A stretch of 32,749 nt of DNA from Desulfobacterales bacterium (GCA_028704555.1 JAQWFD010000042.1:1-32749), one strand, 5' to 3'; counted from the first letter of the stretch, positions 14,659 to 22,729 are shown. Numbers and translations are program-made. The notes: generated by a model from the sequence alone, not told the origin.

Positions 14659-17376
14659 ATGCTCAAGCCGTATGATCAGCCGATTTGCCGCCTGGCGTTC
14701 ATCTTTGCCCATTGTGGGGAGAAGCCGGACCGGGGCTGTCATGTCTACAGTATTTCAGCCGTAGTTATATCGATTGACGGAACCCGTAAAAATTTCAGTT
14801 CTCTGGTCCGGTATGATGGCCTGACGTCCCGGGAACGCTGTCATTCCAATATTTCAAGGGAGATGCTGGCCGGCGCCCCTGATGCGGGCGATGTGTCAGA
14901 TCGGATCAGACAGTTTCTGAAACCCGAGGATGTTGTCTTTGTGCTGGACGATTCAGATCATATCCGGCACATATCATCCTTCTGCAACCTGACCCGGTTT
15001 ATCGACCTGGGATTTGCCGCGGAATATTTGTTTCCCCATCTTCCGTCCCATTCAATAAAAAGCCTGTGGGGATTTCTGAATCGGAAAAAAAAAGATAGGA
15101 TAAGTTTTTCGTCTGATGAAATCGTCGAATTGGCCGTCTCTCTCGTAGAAAATATTTGCAGCACCCGGCTCAATGACACGCAGATTCCTTATGCCGCTGT
15201 CATCCGGTATTTTCTGAAAAAAAGCGATACGCTTTTCGGAAGGGCATTTACCCATATTGCCCAAAATTATACATGCTATTTTGGCGGCTTGTTTGATGCA
15301 TGCAGCGCTGTTGATACCGGAAACTGGAAACAGTTTCTTGAGAAAAATGGATACCGGCCGTCCCGGGATGCGGACCCGAAGGATTTCATTCCTGTTTCCC
15401 TGGAACATCTTGAGGCGCTGTACCGTGGAATGGCCGATTCCGGCAAGGGCTATACCTGCAGATCCGAACAGATTCGCTATGCCGGTCATGTGGCCCGCGC
15501 GTTAAACGATAGCGCCGTGTTGACCATTGAAGCCGGTACCGGTACCGGAAAAACCCAGGGCTATCTGATCCCGGTTCTGGAATTTCTCTACCGCAACAAG
15601 AATGCCCGGGTGGTTATCTCTACGTACACCAAGAGCCTCCAGGAGCAGATTTATCAGCGGGAGCTGACGGTTGCTTTTGATGTGTTCAAACATTACAGAG
15701 ACATCCCTTTTTCGCTGTTAAAAGGAAAGTCCAGCTATATCTGCGCGGTCAAGCTGGATAACCTTTATGAGGAAACGCTGAGCGGACCCGGTTTGCTGGC
15801 GTGGTTGTATTTTTTGATGCGGGTGCTGGATTTTCGCAACTGCGATTCGGATTCCATCGGACTGAAAGTGGCGGATTATCTTGGGGGGCCTGTCAATTTT
15901 TATCAGATGCTTCACGAAATATCGGCTAAAACCGGGTGCCATTCCGGGCACCAGAGATGTCCTGCCCAGATTGTAACCATCGAAGCATCCGCAGCCCGTT
16001 TGATCATCACCAATCATCATAAACTGGCGCTGCTGGATCAGGATCCAAGACTGGCGGGGTTGTTCAGGAATTATGTGGTGGATGAAGCCAACCATTTTGA
16101 GCATTCCGTTCGAAATGCTTTTGGTGAAGAAGTCCGGTCCTTTGATATTGCCGCTGTTGCCGATTATCTCGAGTCTGTTGCAGGAAGACTCCTCAAACGC
16201 GCTGCCGGCGATCCTGAAGCTTGCATCCGGATGGCCCTGAGCCGGATTCATGTTCTGAAGAATCAGATCAGTCAGCTGCGTGATGCGCTGAGTTCAATAA
16301 GCTCGAAATCCGGGGCAGGGGACATTCAACCGGTTCAGTACGATCATCCGGCATTTCAAAACGGCCATATCAAATATCATCTTCAACCGCTGGTTGAATC
16401 AGTCAGTGGCGTATGCGCGGGTTTCGACTGGCTTAAAGATGCAGCTGCCTGCAGGGGGGTTAAGCTTCAACGCAGAACCGCCGAGCGGATTAAAACATCG
16501 GTTGCTCAGTTGTCAGAATACGGTGAATCATTGAAACTGATCGAAACCATTTCCGCCAGCCAGCATCATGTGGCGGCATTTCAGTGCTTTCGGAATCACT
16601 GGACGCTGATGGCCCATGAGGTGGAAGTATCGGACCTGATCCGGCGTTATATGTTTCAGCAAAAAGATGCAATTGTTTTCACTGCGGCAACCCTGACCTA
16701 CAAGGGCCGGTTTGATACCTTCAGGGAAATTGCCGGAATGCTTCCGTCTCAGGACAAAGAGCCTGGCGAAGCGGATGCCAGAGAATTCCGGTTTGAAAAA
16801 ATCCCCTCTTTATTTTCAAAAGACGCGATAGAAATCATCGTCCCCGATGAAGCGGTAACCGGAAGGTATGACAATAAAACAAACTGGACCCATTCTGTGG
16901 TGGCTCAGCTGCCGGAGCTGATCCGGAAAAACAGGGGACGGACACTGGTCCTGTTTTCCAGTTATGCGGATTTAATCGAAATTGTGTCGCGGGTGTCAGC
17001 CGCTGTCACCGAATCGATGTACCCGCTTTTGATTCAGCAAAAAGGGTGCCCCACCGTGAATCTGTGCGATGAATTCCGAACAGTGAAAGAAAGCGTTCTT
17101 TTCGGTGTGGATACCTTCTGGTACGGCGTTGATTTCAAAGGCGATACCCTGACGCAGGTGATCATCACCCGGATTCCCTACCCAACGCCATATGACCCGA
17201 TTCAGATGGCCAGAAAGAAAATCCTGTCCCCGTCTTCGTACTGGAAACGGTATCATTATGATACCGGCATCAAATTAAAACAGGGGGTCGGTCGTTTGAT
17301 CCGATCCGACACGGACAGGGGAAAGATTATTATCCTGGATACTCGGTTTAAAAAGCAGATGCTGGAAGATGGGTGA
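14659..17376 (+). CDS. DinG/XPD-like superfamily 2 helicase with degenerate DnaQ-like N-domain
   Basis: A 905-residue helicase. Residues 11-165 resemble the DnaQ-type exonuclease of Gram-positive DinG (SSLVRYDGLTSRERCHSNISREMLAGAPD and FIDLGFAAEYLFPHLPSHSI), but the DxE motif position reads FAHCG, so it is probably inactive as a nuclease. The helicase core has Walker A AGTGTGKT (292-299), motif Ia STYTKSLQEQ, DEAN in place of DEAH (475-478), TAATL, and motif VI QGVGRLIRSDTDRG. Cysteines 362, 395, 427 and 434 sit where DinG/XPD proteins bind a [4Fe-4S] cluster. The family unwinds DNA 5' to 3' in repair and R-loop removal. ATG 14659 was chosen; an upstream in-frame TTG at 14626 would overlap the preceding gene by 23 bases. 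Confidence 0.88.
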   Translation: MLKPYDQPICRLAFIFAHCGEKPDRGCHVYSISAVVISIDGTRKNFSSLVRYDGLTSRERCHSNISREMLAGAPDAGDVSDRIRQFLKPEDVVFVLDDSDHIRHISSFCNLTRFIDLGFAAEYLFPHLPSHSIKSLWGFLNRKKKDRISFSSDEIVELAVSLVENICSTRLNDTQIPYAAVIRYFLKKSDTLFGRAFTHIAQNYTCYFGGLFDACSAVDTGNWKQFLEKNGYRPSRDADPKDFIPVSLEHLEALYRGMADSGKGYTCRSEQIRYAGHVARALNDSAVLTIEAGTGTGKTQGYLIPVLEFLYRNKNARVVISTYTKSLQEQIYQRELTVAFDVFKHYRDIPFSLLKGKSSYICAVKLDNLYEETLSGPGLLAWLYFLMRVLDFRNCDSDSIGLKVADYLGGPVNFYQMLHEISAKTGCHSGHQRCPAQIVTIEASAARLIITNHHKLALLDQDPRLAGLFRNYVVDEANHFEHSVRNAFGEEVRSFDIAAVADYLESVAGRLLKRAAGDPEACIRMALSRIHVLKNQISQLRDALSSISSKSGAGDIQPVQYDHPAFQNGHIKYHLQPLVESVSGVCAGFDWLKDAAACRGVKLQRRTAERIKTSVAQLSEYGESLKLIETISASQHHVAAFQCFRNHWTLMAHEVEVSDLIRRYMFQQKDAIVFTAATLTYKGRFDTFREIAGMLPSQDKEPGEADAREFRFEKIPSLFSKDAIEIIVPDEAVTGRYDNKTNWTHSVVAQLPELIRKNRGRTLVLFSSYADLIEIVSRVSAAVTESMYPLLIQQKGCPTVNLCDEFRTVKESVLFGVDTFWYGVDFKGDTLTQVIITRIPYPTPYDPIQMARKKILSPSSYWKRYHYDTGIKLKQGVGRLIRSDTDRGKIIILDTRFKKQMLEDG

Positions 17377-17387
17377 AAAAGAAATAG

Positions 17388-17531
17388 AAAAAAAGGACTG
17401 AGTGCTGAGGACCCGGGACTGAGTTAAAAAATGATGGCTGGTGGCAAAAAAGTAAGCAGTAGGCGGTAGGCAGGAAAAGCTGATATCCCTTAACTTTATC
17501 CACCAATTAATAACCCATAACAGATAACAAT
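17388..17531 (+). repeat. Heptamer tract between the helicase and dihydrouridine synthase genes
   Basis: Three blocks of 7-nt periodic sequence: GGACTGA, GTGCTGA, GGACCCG, GGACTGA (17395-17422); AGTAAGC, AGTAGGC, GGTAGGC (17451-17471); ATAACCC, ATAACAG, ATAACAA (17510-17530). It begins 12 bases after the helicase stop and ends 16 bases before the next start. See the finding on heptamer tracts. Confidence 0.85.
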
Positions 17532-17546
17532 CAATTCGTAATCCAC

Positions 17547-18521
17547 ATGCAACTATATCTTGCCCCGATGCGGGGTTTCACCGATTCGGTGTATCGTAAC
17601 GTATTTTCCCGATATTTTGACGGGATCGATCTGGCCATCGCACCGTTTATCAGCACGATGCGGGGGGATAAGATTAAACCGGTACATATCAGGGGGCTTT
17701 TGCCTGAACAGAACCAGTCCATGCCGCTTATCCCGCAGATTCTGAGCAACGATGCCGACGGATTTATCCGTCTGGCCGTTTATCTGTCGGATTTGGGTTA
17801 TAAAACGTTGAACTGGAACCTGGGGTGTCCGCATTCCATGGTAGCCAATAAAAAAAGAGGTTCGGGACTGCTGCCGTTTCCGGTTCAGATTGACGCGTTT
17901 CTGGACCGGGTGATGCCTGCCATTCCCAACCGGCTTTCCATCAAGACACGGCTTGGCCGGTATGATGCAGATGAGATTTTTGAGCTGCTGCCCGTTTTTA
18001 ACCGGTATCTCCTGGAAGAAATCATTATTCATCCGAGAACCGGTGTGCAGATGTATACGGGCAAGACCGATCTGGACCGCTTCGCCATGTGTCTGGAAAT
18101 ATCCGACCATCCTGTGGTGTATAACGGTGATATCTGTTCCCGGGACGATTTTGTCAGGCTTTCAGCGAGGTTTGGCCGGATAAGCAGATGGATGCTGGGA
18201 AGAGGGGTTCTGGCCGATCCTTTTCTGCCCGGAACCATCAAACGGGGTTCAGCGGTCTGCACCGACAGCATCGGGACGCTCAAACAGTTTCACGATGATC
18301 TGTTTGAGCAATACCGTGAGCTGTTGAGCGGCCCTTCACATGTTGTGCAGAGGATGAAAGGATTGTGGAGGTATATTGCCCAACCCTTTCCGGACAACGG
18401 GAAAGTGCTCAAAAAAATTTACAGAGCCAGAGACATCGACTCGTATCGGCAATGGGTGGAAGCCTTTTTTGAGAGCGCTTCGCTTGAGAAGTGCCGCTCC
18501 TCAAGCGTCAGCGCTCCTTAA
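17547..18521 (+). CDS. tRNA-dihydrouridine synthase (first copy)
   Basis: A 324-residue flavoenzyme that reduces uridine in the tRNA D-loop using FMN and NADPH. Seen: LAPMRGFTDSVYRNVF (5-20, the FMN-binding start LAPMxGxTD), NLGCPHSMVANKKRGSGLL with the catalytic Cys at 94, SIKTRLGRYD, IIIHPRTGVQMYTGK and VVYNGDI, all in the expected order. Length is normal. Its last 14 bases overlap the end of the convergent cysteine desulfurase gene, and an inverted repeat spans that overlap. The ribosome site is weak; the start is fixed by the short beta strand before LAPM. A different Dus gene lies about 3 kb downstream. Confidence 0.9.
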   Translation: MQLYLAPMRGFTDSVYRNVFSRYFDGIDLAIAPFISTMRGDKIKPVHIRGLLPEQNQSMPLIPQILSNDADGFIRLAVYLSDLGYKTLNWNLGCPHSMVANKKRGSGLLPFPVQIDAFLDRVMPAIPNRLSIKTRLGRYDADEIFELLPVFNRYLLEEIIIHPRTGVQMYTGKTDLDRFAMCLEISDHPVVYNGDICSRDDFVRLSARFGRISRWMLGRGVLADPFLPGTIKRGSAVCTDSIGTLKQFHDDLFEQYRELLSGPSHVVQRMKGLWRYIAQPFPDNGKVLKKIYRARDIDSYRQWVEAFFESASLEKCRSSSVSAP

Positions 18522-18529
18522 GCGAAGCG
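18476..18529. terminator. Bidirectional terminator-like inverted repeats in the convergent gene overlap
   Basis: Two alternative stems overlap: CGCTTGAG (18481-18488) / CTCAAGCG (18500-18507), and CGCTTCGCTT (18476-18485) / AAGCGAAGCG (18520-18529). They share the left arm, so they are mutually exclusive. Both genes end here within each other's coding sequence, so the repeats are constrained by two reading frames. There is no T-run. Confidence 0.45.
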
Positions 18530-19650
18530 ATAGCGTTGGCGATCACCTGAATTGCGGTTCGGATTTCATCGGCCGTGGTCATTTTTCCGGTGCTGAATCT
18601 TACCGTTCCTTTGGCCCATTCCATGGGGATATTCATGGCTTTGAGCACATGGGAAATGTCCACCGTATCGGAATGACAGGCCGCACCCGGGGATGCCGCT
18701 ATTTCCAGGCCTGTTTGTTCAAGAATACGGTTGGATTCAAGTCCTCGGAATGACACACTCAGCGTATTGGGCAGCCGATGGCGCGGATGACCATTGAACC
18801 TGATCTCGCTGATTTCTTTTTTTAGTCCTTCATACAGCATCTCCTGCATGGCCTGCATGTGGGCACGGTTCTGGTCCATATCCCGTTTTGCGATTTCGCA
18901 GGCTTTTCCGAGTCCTGCAATTTCCAGAACATTTTCGGTTCCCGGGCGCCGCCCCTTTTCCTGTCCGGCCCCGTGGATTAACGGCGCCGGCTCAACACCC
19001 TCCCGGATATACAATGCACCGATTCCCTTTGGCGCATAGAGCTTATGCCCGGCGATTGAGAGCAGGTCAACCCCCAGTTTCTGAACGTCAACCGGAATTT
19101 TTCCCATGGATTGAGCCGCATCGGTATGCATGATCACGTTTTTGCGCTTTGCGGCGCGGGCAATTTCTTCAACCGGCTCGATGGTTCCCACTTCGTTGTT
19201 CGCATGCATGAGGGTAATCAGAATCGTTTCCGGCCGGATGGCGTTTTCAACGTCAGACACACGGATCAGGCCATGGCCGTCTACCGGCAGACGCGTGATG
19301 GTAAATCCGTGAGATTCCAGGTAACTGCATACCTGAAGCACGGCAGGATGTTCGATCTGTGAGGTGATGATATGATTGCCCCGGTTGCGGTATGCCGATG
19401 CAATGCCTTTGATGGCAAAGTTGTTGGACTCGGTTCCGCCGCTGGTGAAAATAATTTCCTCCGGACGGCAATTGATGAGCGATGCGATCTGCCTTCGTGC
19501 ATGAATTACCGCTTTCGCCGGGGCGATTCCGTACCAGTGACTGCTGGAAGGATTGCCGAATTCAGTTTCCAGAAAAGGCCGCATGGCATCAATCACTTCA
19601 GGATCATGCGGCGTTGTTCCATTGTAGTCCAGATAGATCGGTTTTTTCAT
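18508..19650 (-). CDS. NifS-type cysteine desulfurase with a selenocysteine-lyase-like active loop
   Basis: A 380-residue PLP enzyme of the NifS/IscS group. Seen: YLDYNGTTP (6-14), SGGTESNN (70-77), His 101 in the IEHPAV motif, NNEVGTIEP, HTDAAQS (175-181), the PLP lysine K203 in IAGHKLYAPKG, RRPGTEN, and the catalytic Cys 325 in GAACHSDTVDISHVL. The family removes sulfur (or selenium) from cysteine (or selenocysteine) for FeS clusters, tRNA thiolation or selenide supply. The AACHSD loop is the form I associate with mammalian selenocysteine lyase rather than IscS (SSACTSG). It lies downstream of a SelD-associated type flavoprotein on the same strand, joined by a heptamer tract, and converges with a Dus gene. 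The specific substrate is undecided. Confidence 0.88.
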   Translation of the reverse strand: MKKPIYLDYNGTTPHDPEVIDAMRPFLETEFGNPSSSHWYGIAPAKAVIHARRQIASLINCRPEEIIFTSGGTESNNFAIKGIASAYRNRGNHIITSQIEHPAVLQVCSYLESHGFTITRLPVDGHGLIRVSDVENAIRPETILITLMHANNEVGTIEPVEEIARAAKRKNVIMHTDAAQSMGKIPVDVQKLGVDLLSIAGHKLYAPKGIGALYIREGVEPAPLIHGAGQEKGRRPGTENVLEIAGLGKACEIAKRDMDQNRAHMQAMQEMLYEGLKKEISEIRFNGHPRHRLPNTLSVSFRGLESNRILEQTGLEIAASPGAACHSDTVDISHVLKAMNIPMEWAKGTVRFSTGKMTTADEIRTAIQVIANAIASLKER

Positions 19651-19670
19651 GTTTCAATCTCCAAAAATTC

Positions 19671-19753
19671 AGTCGTGAGTCATGGACAGTCGTGAGTCGT
19701 GAGTCCTCAGTCCTTTTTTACTTTGCCCTTTGCCCTCTGTCATCTGTCCCTTC
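19671..19753 (-). repeat. Heptamer tract between the flavoprotein and cysteine desulfurase genes
   Basis: On the plus strand: AGTCGTG, AGTCATG, GAC, AGTCGTG, AGTCGTG, AGTCCTC, AGTCCTT (19671-19715), then CTTTGCC, CTTTGCC, CTCTGTC, ATCTGTC (19721-19748). Read along the genes it begins inside the last codons of the flavoprotein gene and ends 20 bases before the desulfurase start. The final residues of the flavoprotein (GRDR) are encoded by the tract. Confidence 0.9.
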
Positions 19754-20867
19754 CTTCCCCCGAAAGTTGAAAGGATTTTACAAAACGGCTGTCGATCAAA
19801 TGCTTGAGCAGGAGTGCCAGTTTTGATTTCCATACCCATGAGTTTCTGAAAAAGATGCCGGTGCCATCTCCCATATTCAATATCAGCATATAGGTTTTTT
19901 GAGGGGTAAACGGTTTATACGTTCCATGGGTGAGGGACGCAACAATATTATGAAACAGGATCGGGTTCTGCCGGACGGCATATACGCCGATTCCGGGAAG
20001 CGGCATTGAATTGAAACAGATGCAGTCTCCGCCTCCGAATATCTCCGGCCGGGTGATGCACTGCAGATAGTCGTTTACAAGAAGCCCGCCGTCATTTCCG
20101 ACAGGAAGTCCTGAATCCCTGAAAAACGAGGACGGCCGGGTTCCGGTAGCCATGAAAACCATGTCAGCGGACAGAATGGAGCCGTCGGTAAGCTCGACGC
20201 TGTGGGCATGAATTTTTTTTAACCTGGCCTGCTCAATCACATGAATATGGCGGGCGGTCAATGAACCCAGGGCGTGATACCGAACCTTTTCGTTGAACCT
20301 GCCTAACAGGCGGCGGCCGGCAATCAGATGAATTGTCACATGAGTTGGGGCCCTGTTTGCCAGTCGTCGGATATTTGCCGATATTTCAACCCCGGCGGCC
20401 CCGCCGCCGGCAACGACGATATGAATGGGTTGGTTTTTTTTAAATCGGGTTTCGATTGCCTGACGGGCATCGATCAGCCGCTCGATGGGTTTTGCCGGGT
20501 ATACATGATTTGACCCGTAAATGTCCCCTTCAACCGGAATATAACTGCCGGTATTGAACGATACAATATCGTAAGAAATAATTTTACCGGTATGGAGCAT
20601 CAGATGCCGTTTGTCCGGATCGATCCTGATGACGCTGCCTTCTATAAACTGCCCGCCTCTGTCCTGAACCATCTTCATGGTATTGAACCGCGCCTGGCGC
20701 GGCTGATACCTCCCGGATAAAAGACCCGGCCCCATGCCCGAATAATAATGCCAGGGACCCGGATTGATGGCAGTGACCCGATGCCCCATACCGGTGATGG
20801 CCTGCAATCGTTTCAGCAGCGTCAGGTGCGCATGCCCCGTTCCAGCGATGACAAGGTGTTTTTTCAA
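19740..20867 (-). CDS. FAD/NAD(P)-dependent oxidoreductase of the SelD-associated type
   Basis: A 375-residue NDH-2-like flavoprotein. The first dinucleotide site is HLVIAGTGHAHLTLLKRL (GxGHxH instead of GxGxxG). It is followed by NPGPWHYYSGMGPGLLSGRY, a second site HIVVAGGGAAGVEIS, a MATGTRPSSFF segment, IFGGGDCICF, and a C-terminal NSWVWKSKLALLLKHLIDSRFVK. The GHxH site, the YSGMxPGLxxGxY loop and the W-x-W-K tail are what I know from flavoproteins fused to the N-terminus of SelD or encoded near it in some bacteria. Here there is no SelD domain. TTG 20867 was chosen because GAAAGG lies 7 bases upstream; a TTG at 20882 would overlap that site. Its reaction and electron acceptor are unknown. 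Confidence 0.8.
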   Translation of the reverse strand: MKKHLVIAGTGHAHLTLLKRLQAITGMGHRVTAINPGPWHYYSGMGPGLLSGRYQPRQARFNTMKMVQDRGGQFIEGSVIRIDPDKRHLMLHTGKIISYDIVSFNTGSYIPVEGDIYGSNHVYPAKPIERLIDARQAIETRFKKNQPIHIVVAGGGAAGVEISANIRRLANRAPTHVTIHLIAGRRLLGRFNEKVRYHALGSLTARHIHVIEQARLKKIHAHSVELTDGSILSADMVFMATGTRPSSFFRDSGLPVGNDGGLLVNDYLQCITRPEIFGGGDCICFNSMPLPGIGVYAVRQNPILFHNIVASLTHGTYKPFTPQKTYMLILNMGDGTGIFFRNSWVWKSKLALLLKHLIDSRFVKSFQLSGEGRDR

Positions 20868-20987
20868 AATAGCGCCTTTCAAACGGTTGACGGAAGTCAG
20901 AGGATAAGGGGTCAGGTCTTCGTTTGACCCTTATTCGATAAAAAGACAGATATCCAGCTACCCGGCCAACTGATCCCCGAATAACCA

Positions 20988-21212
20988 ATGTCTCTTCTAC
21001 CTGAATATTTTATCCCTGCAGCGCTGTTTTTTTCAATAGTCGATTTAAAATTTACGGAATATGCGTTATATAGGATAAAATCAGGCATCGGCCTGATGCC
21101 ATTGAAAAAAATACATGAATTTGTGGATAGTCCGGAGGTTTCCTGGATTAAAGGGAAAACGGATTTTATTGATTCGTTGGTCGCTGAACGGATAAGGAGG
21201 TTTTACCGGTGA
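20988..21212 (+). CDS. Small hypothetical protein (74 aa)
   Basis: Unrecognised. The first part (PEYFIPAALFFSIVDL) is hydrophobic; the rest is polar and ends KTDFIDSLVAERIRRFYR. The main support is the tight coupling to the next small gene: its TGA overlaps that gene's GTG as GTGA. The ribosome site before ATG 20988 is poor, so the true start may differ. It is divergent from the flavoprotein gene, with a 120-bp gap that could hold promoters for both. Confidence 0.55.
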   Translation: MSLLPEYFIPAALFFSIVDLKFTEYALYRIKSGIGLMPLKKIHEFVDSPEVSWIKGKTDFIDSLVAERIRRFYR

Positions 21213-21406
21213 ATACAAGAACAATAGTGGTTATGATTCTGACCCTGTGGCTGGTTATGGGGCTGGGCTTTTTAACCGCTTACTTTCGGGATCGACGAGA
21301 GGGTAAATCCAAATTTCAATGCTGGCTGTCTGTGGAAGGCCTGCTGTTTATCCTGAGCGTGATTATTTCGATACTTGTCCTGGTGTATCAATCTGTTGGC
21401 CGCTGA
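21209..21406 (+). CDS. Small membrane protein with two predicted helices (65 aa)
   Basis: Two hydrophobic segments are visible, about residues 6-25 (VVMILTLWLVMGLGFLTAYF) and 43-61 (VEGLLFILSVIISILVLVY), separated by a short basic loop (RDRREGKSK). AAGGAGG sits 8 bases before the GTG start, and the start overlaps the stop of the preceding small gene by 4 bases. No family is recognised. Confidence 0.7.
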   Translation: MNTRTIVVMILTLWLVMGLGFLTAYFRDRREGKSKFQCWLSVEGLLFILSVIISILVLVYQSVGR

Positions 21407-21470
21407 CGGCGGGGGAAAAGCTGGCGGCTGACAGCTGATGGCAAAAAGGGCTGTAGACGCAGGCGGTTAA
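21407..21470 (+). repeat. Heptamer tract after the small membrane protein gene
   Basis: AGCTGGC, GGCTGAC, AGCTGAT (21419-21439), then a GC-rich degenerate stretch (GGGCTGTAGACGCAGGCGG). It begins directly after the stop codon and precedes the second Dus gene. Confidence 0.7.
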
Positions 21471-21542
21471 GAAAACCCGGTTCTTTTCCCGTTGCCGGTT
21501 ATTTCTGACGATCTCCGGCTGTTCAAACAATTTACTCTGATC

Positions 21543-22580
21543 ATGCGATTTGAAATGACAATCAATTTAACACATTTTTTGAATCAGCCCCTGACGATTG
21601 GAACCCGACAGATTCAAACGCGGCTGAGTCTTGCGCCAATGGCAAGGCTTGGCAATGTTGCGTTCAGGGAACTGGTTTCGTCATTCGGGGGGTACGGGCT
21701 CCTGTTTACAGAAATGTGCAGTTCAAAAACCGTTGCGCAGGGCAACGGACCGAAATGGACGGGATTCCGGTGGCGAAAAGCGGAGCTTTCCGAACTGGTT
21801 TGTCAGCTTTTTGGAAATGATCCCGGCATGATGGCCGCTGCTGCCCGGCGGGTCGAGCATGAGGGCTTTTTCGGGGTAGACATTAACTTCGGGTGCAGTG
21901 TGCATGCGCTGTGCAAACAGAACTGCGGTGCGGCTCTGCTGAAGCAGCCGGCTCTGGCCGCTGAAATCGTCTCATCGGTCAGGCGTTCGGTGGCATGTCC
22001 GGTTTTTGTAAAGTTTCGAACCGGCTGGCAGGATGATCCGCAGATTGCCGTGGATCTGGCCAGACGCTTTGAAGATGCCGGAGCCGATGCCTTGTCCTTC
22101 CATCCCAGAGTAGCGCCGGATCGAAGGACCCGCCTGCCGAAATGGGAATACATTGGCAATGTCAAAGCTTCCGTGGATATTCCGGTATTTGGTAACGGCA
22201 ATGTATTTGATGCCGGAGATTGCAGTAAAATGATTGAGACCACCGGATGTGACGCGGTTATGGTGGGCAGACTTGCGGTGGCTAAGCCCTGGATTTTTTC
22301 ATCCCTGTCAGGCGATTATCAGCCGGAACCGGAAACCTGCGCCGATTGTGCGTTAAAGCTTTTGAAACAGCTTCCGGAATATTATGACGTGACGACAGCG
22401 TTGAGACGCTTTAAAGAATTCATGTCATATTTTGCTGCCAATTTTCGTTTCGGCCACAGTCTGTATCTTCAGATTCGGCGACAGGATACCCTGAACGCAG
22501 TGGAAGAAACCATCGTCCGTTTTTTCAGCACCCAGCCGGAAATGATGGCGTCCAAACCGAACATCAGCTTGTTCAGGTGA
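21543..22580 (+). CDS. tRNA-dihydrouridine synthase (second copy)
   Basis: A 345-residue Dus-family flavoenzyme, not a close copy of the first. Seen: LSLAPMARLGNVAFREL (29-45), MCSSKT, NFGCSVHALCKQNCGAALL with the catalytic Cys at 118, VFVKFRTGWQDD, LSFHPRVAPDRRTRL, VFGNGNV and DAVMVGRLAVAKPWIF. The usual Pro after the catalytic Cys (GCP) is Ser here (GCS), and the loop has two extra cysteines (C124, C128), which may alter uridine position choice. The start is uncertain: ATGs at 21543 and 21555 and a TTG at 21492 are in frame, none with a strong ribosome site. Confidence 0.85.
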   Translation: MRFEMTINLTHFLNQPLTIGTRQIQTRLSLAPMARLGNVAFRELVSSFGGYGLLFTEMCSSKTVAQGNGPKWTGFRWRKAELSELVCQLFGNDPGMMAAAARRVEHEGFFGVDINFGCSVHALCKQNCGAALLKQPALAAEIVSSVRRSVACPVFVKFRTGWQDDPQIAVDLARRFEDAGADALSFHPRVAPDRRTRLPKWEYIGNVKASVDIPVFGNGNVFDAGDCSKMIETTGCDAVMVGRLAVAKPWIFSSLSGDYQPEPETCADCALKLLKQLPEYYDVTTALRRFKEFMSYFAANFRFGHSLYLQIRRQDTLNAVEETIVRFFSTQPEMMASKPNISLFR

Positions 22581-22599
22581 AGGAGGGATAGAGGCTTGA

Positions 22600-22708
22600 G
22601 TGTCGGAAAGCGCAGGGAGCAGGCCGGTGGGGCGGGGAAGGTGAGGCGTAAGTAAGAAGCAGGCAGCGTAAAAAAGCTGACAGCTGACGACAGATAACCA
22701 ATAACGGC
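22600..22708 (+). repeat. Heptamer tract between the second Dus gene and a hypothetical gene
   Basis: Degenerate purine-rich sequence, then CAGGCAGC and CGTAAAAAA, AGCTGAC, AGCTGAC (22675-22688) and ATAACCA, ATAACGG (22694-22707). The ATAAC units end 8 bases before the ribosome site GGAGGAGG of the next gene. Confidence 0.8.
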
Positions 22709-22729
22709 AAATTTGGAGGAGGTAACGTT

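Noticed and set aside
18660..18690. Possible selenocysteine codon at the active site of the desulfurase
   Set aside because: The codon translates as ordinary Cys; there is no TGA in the frame.
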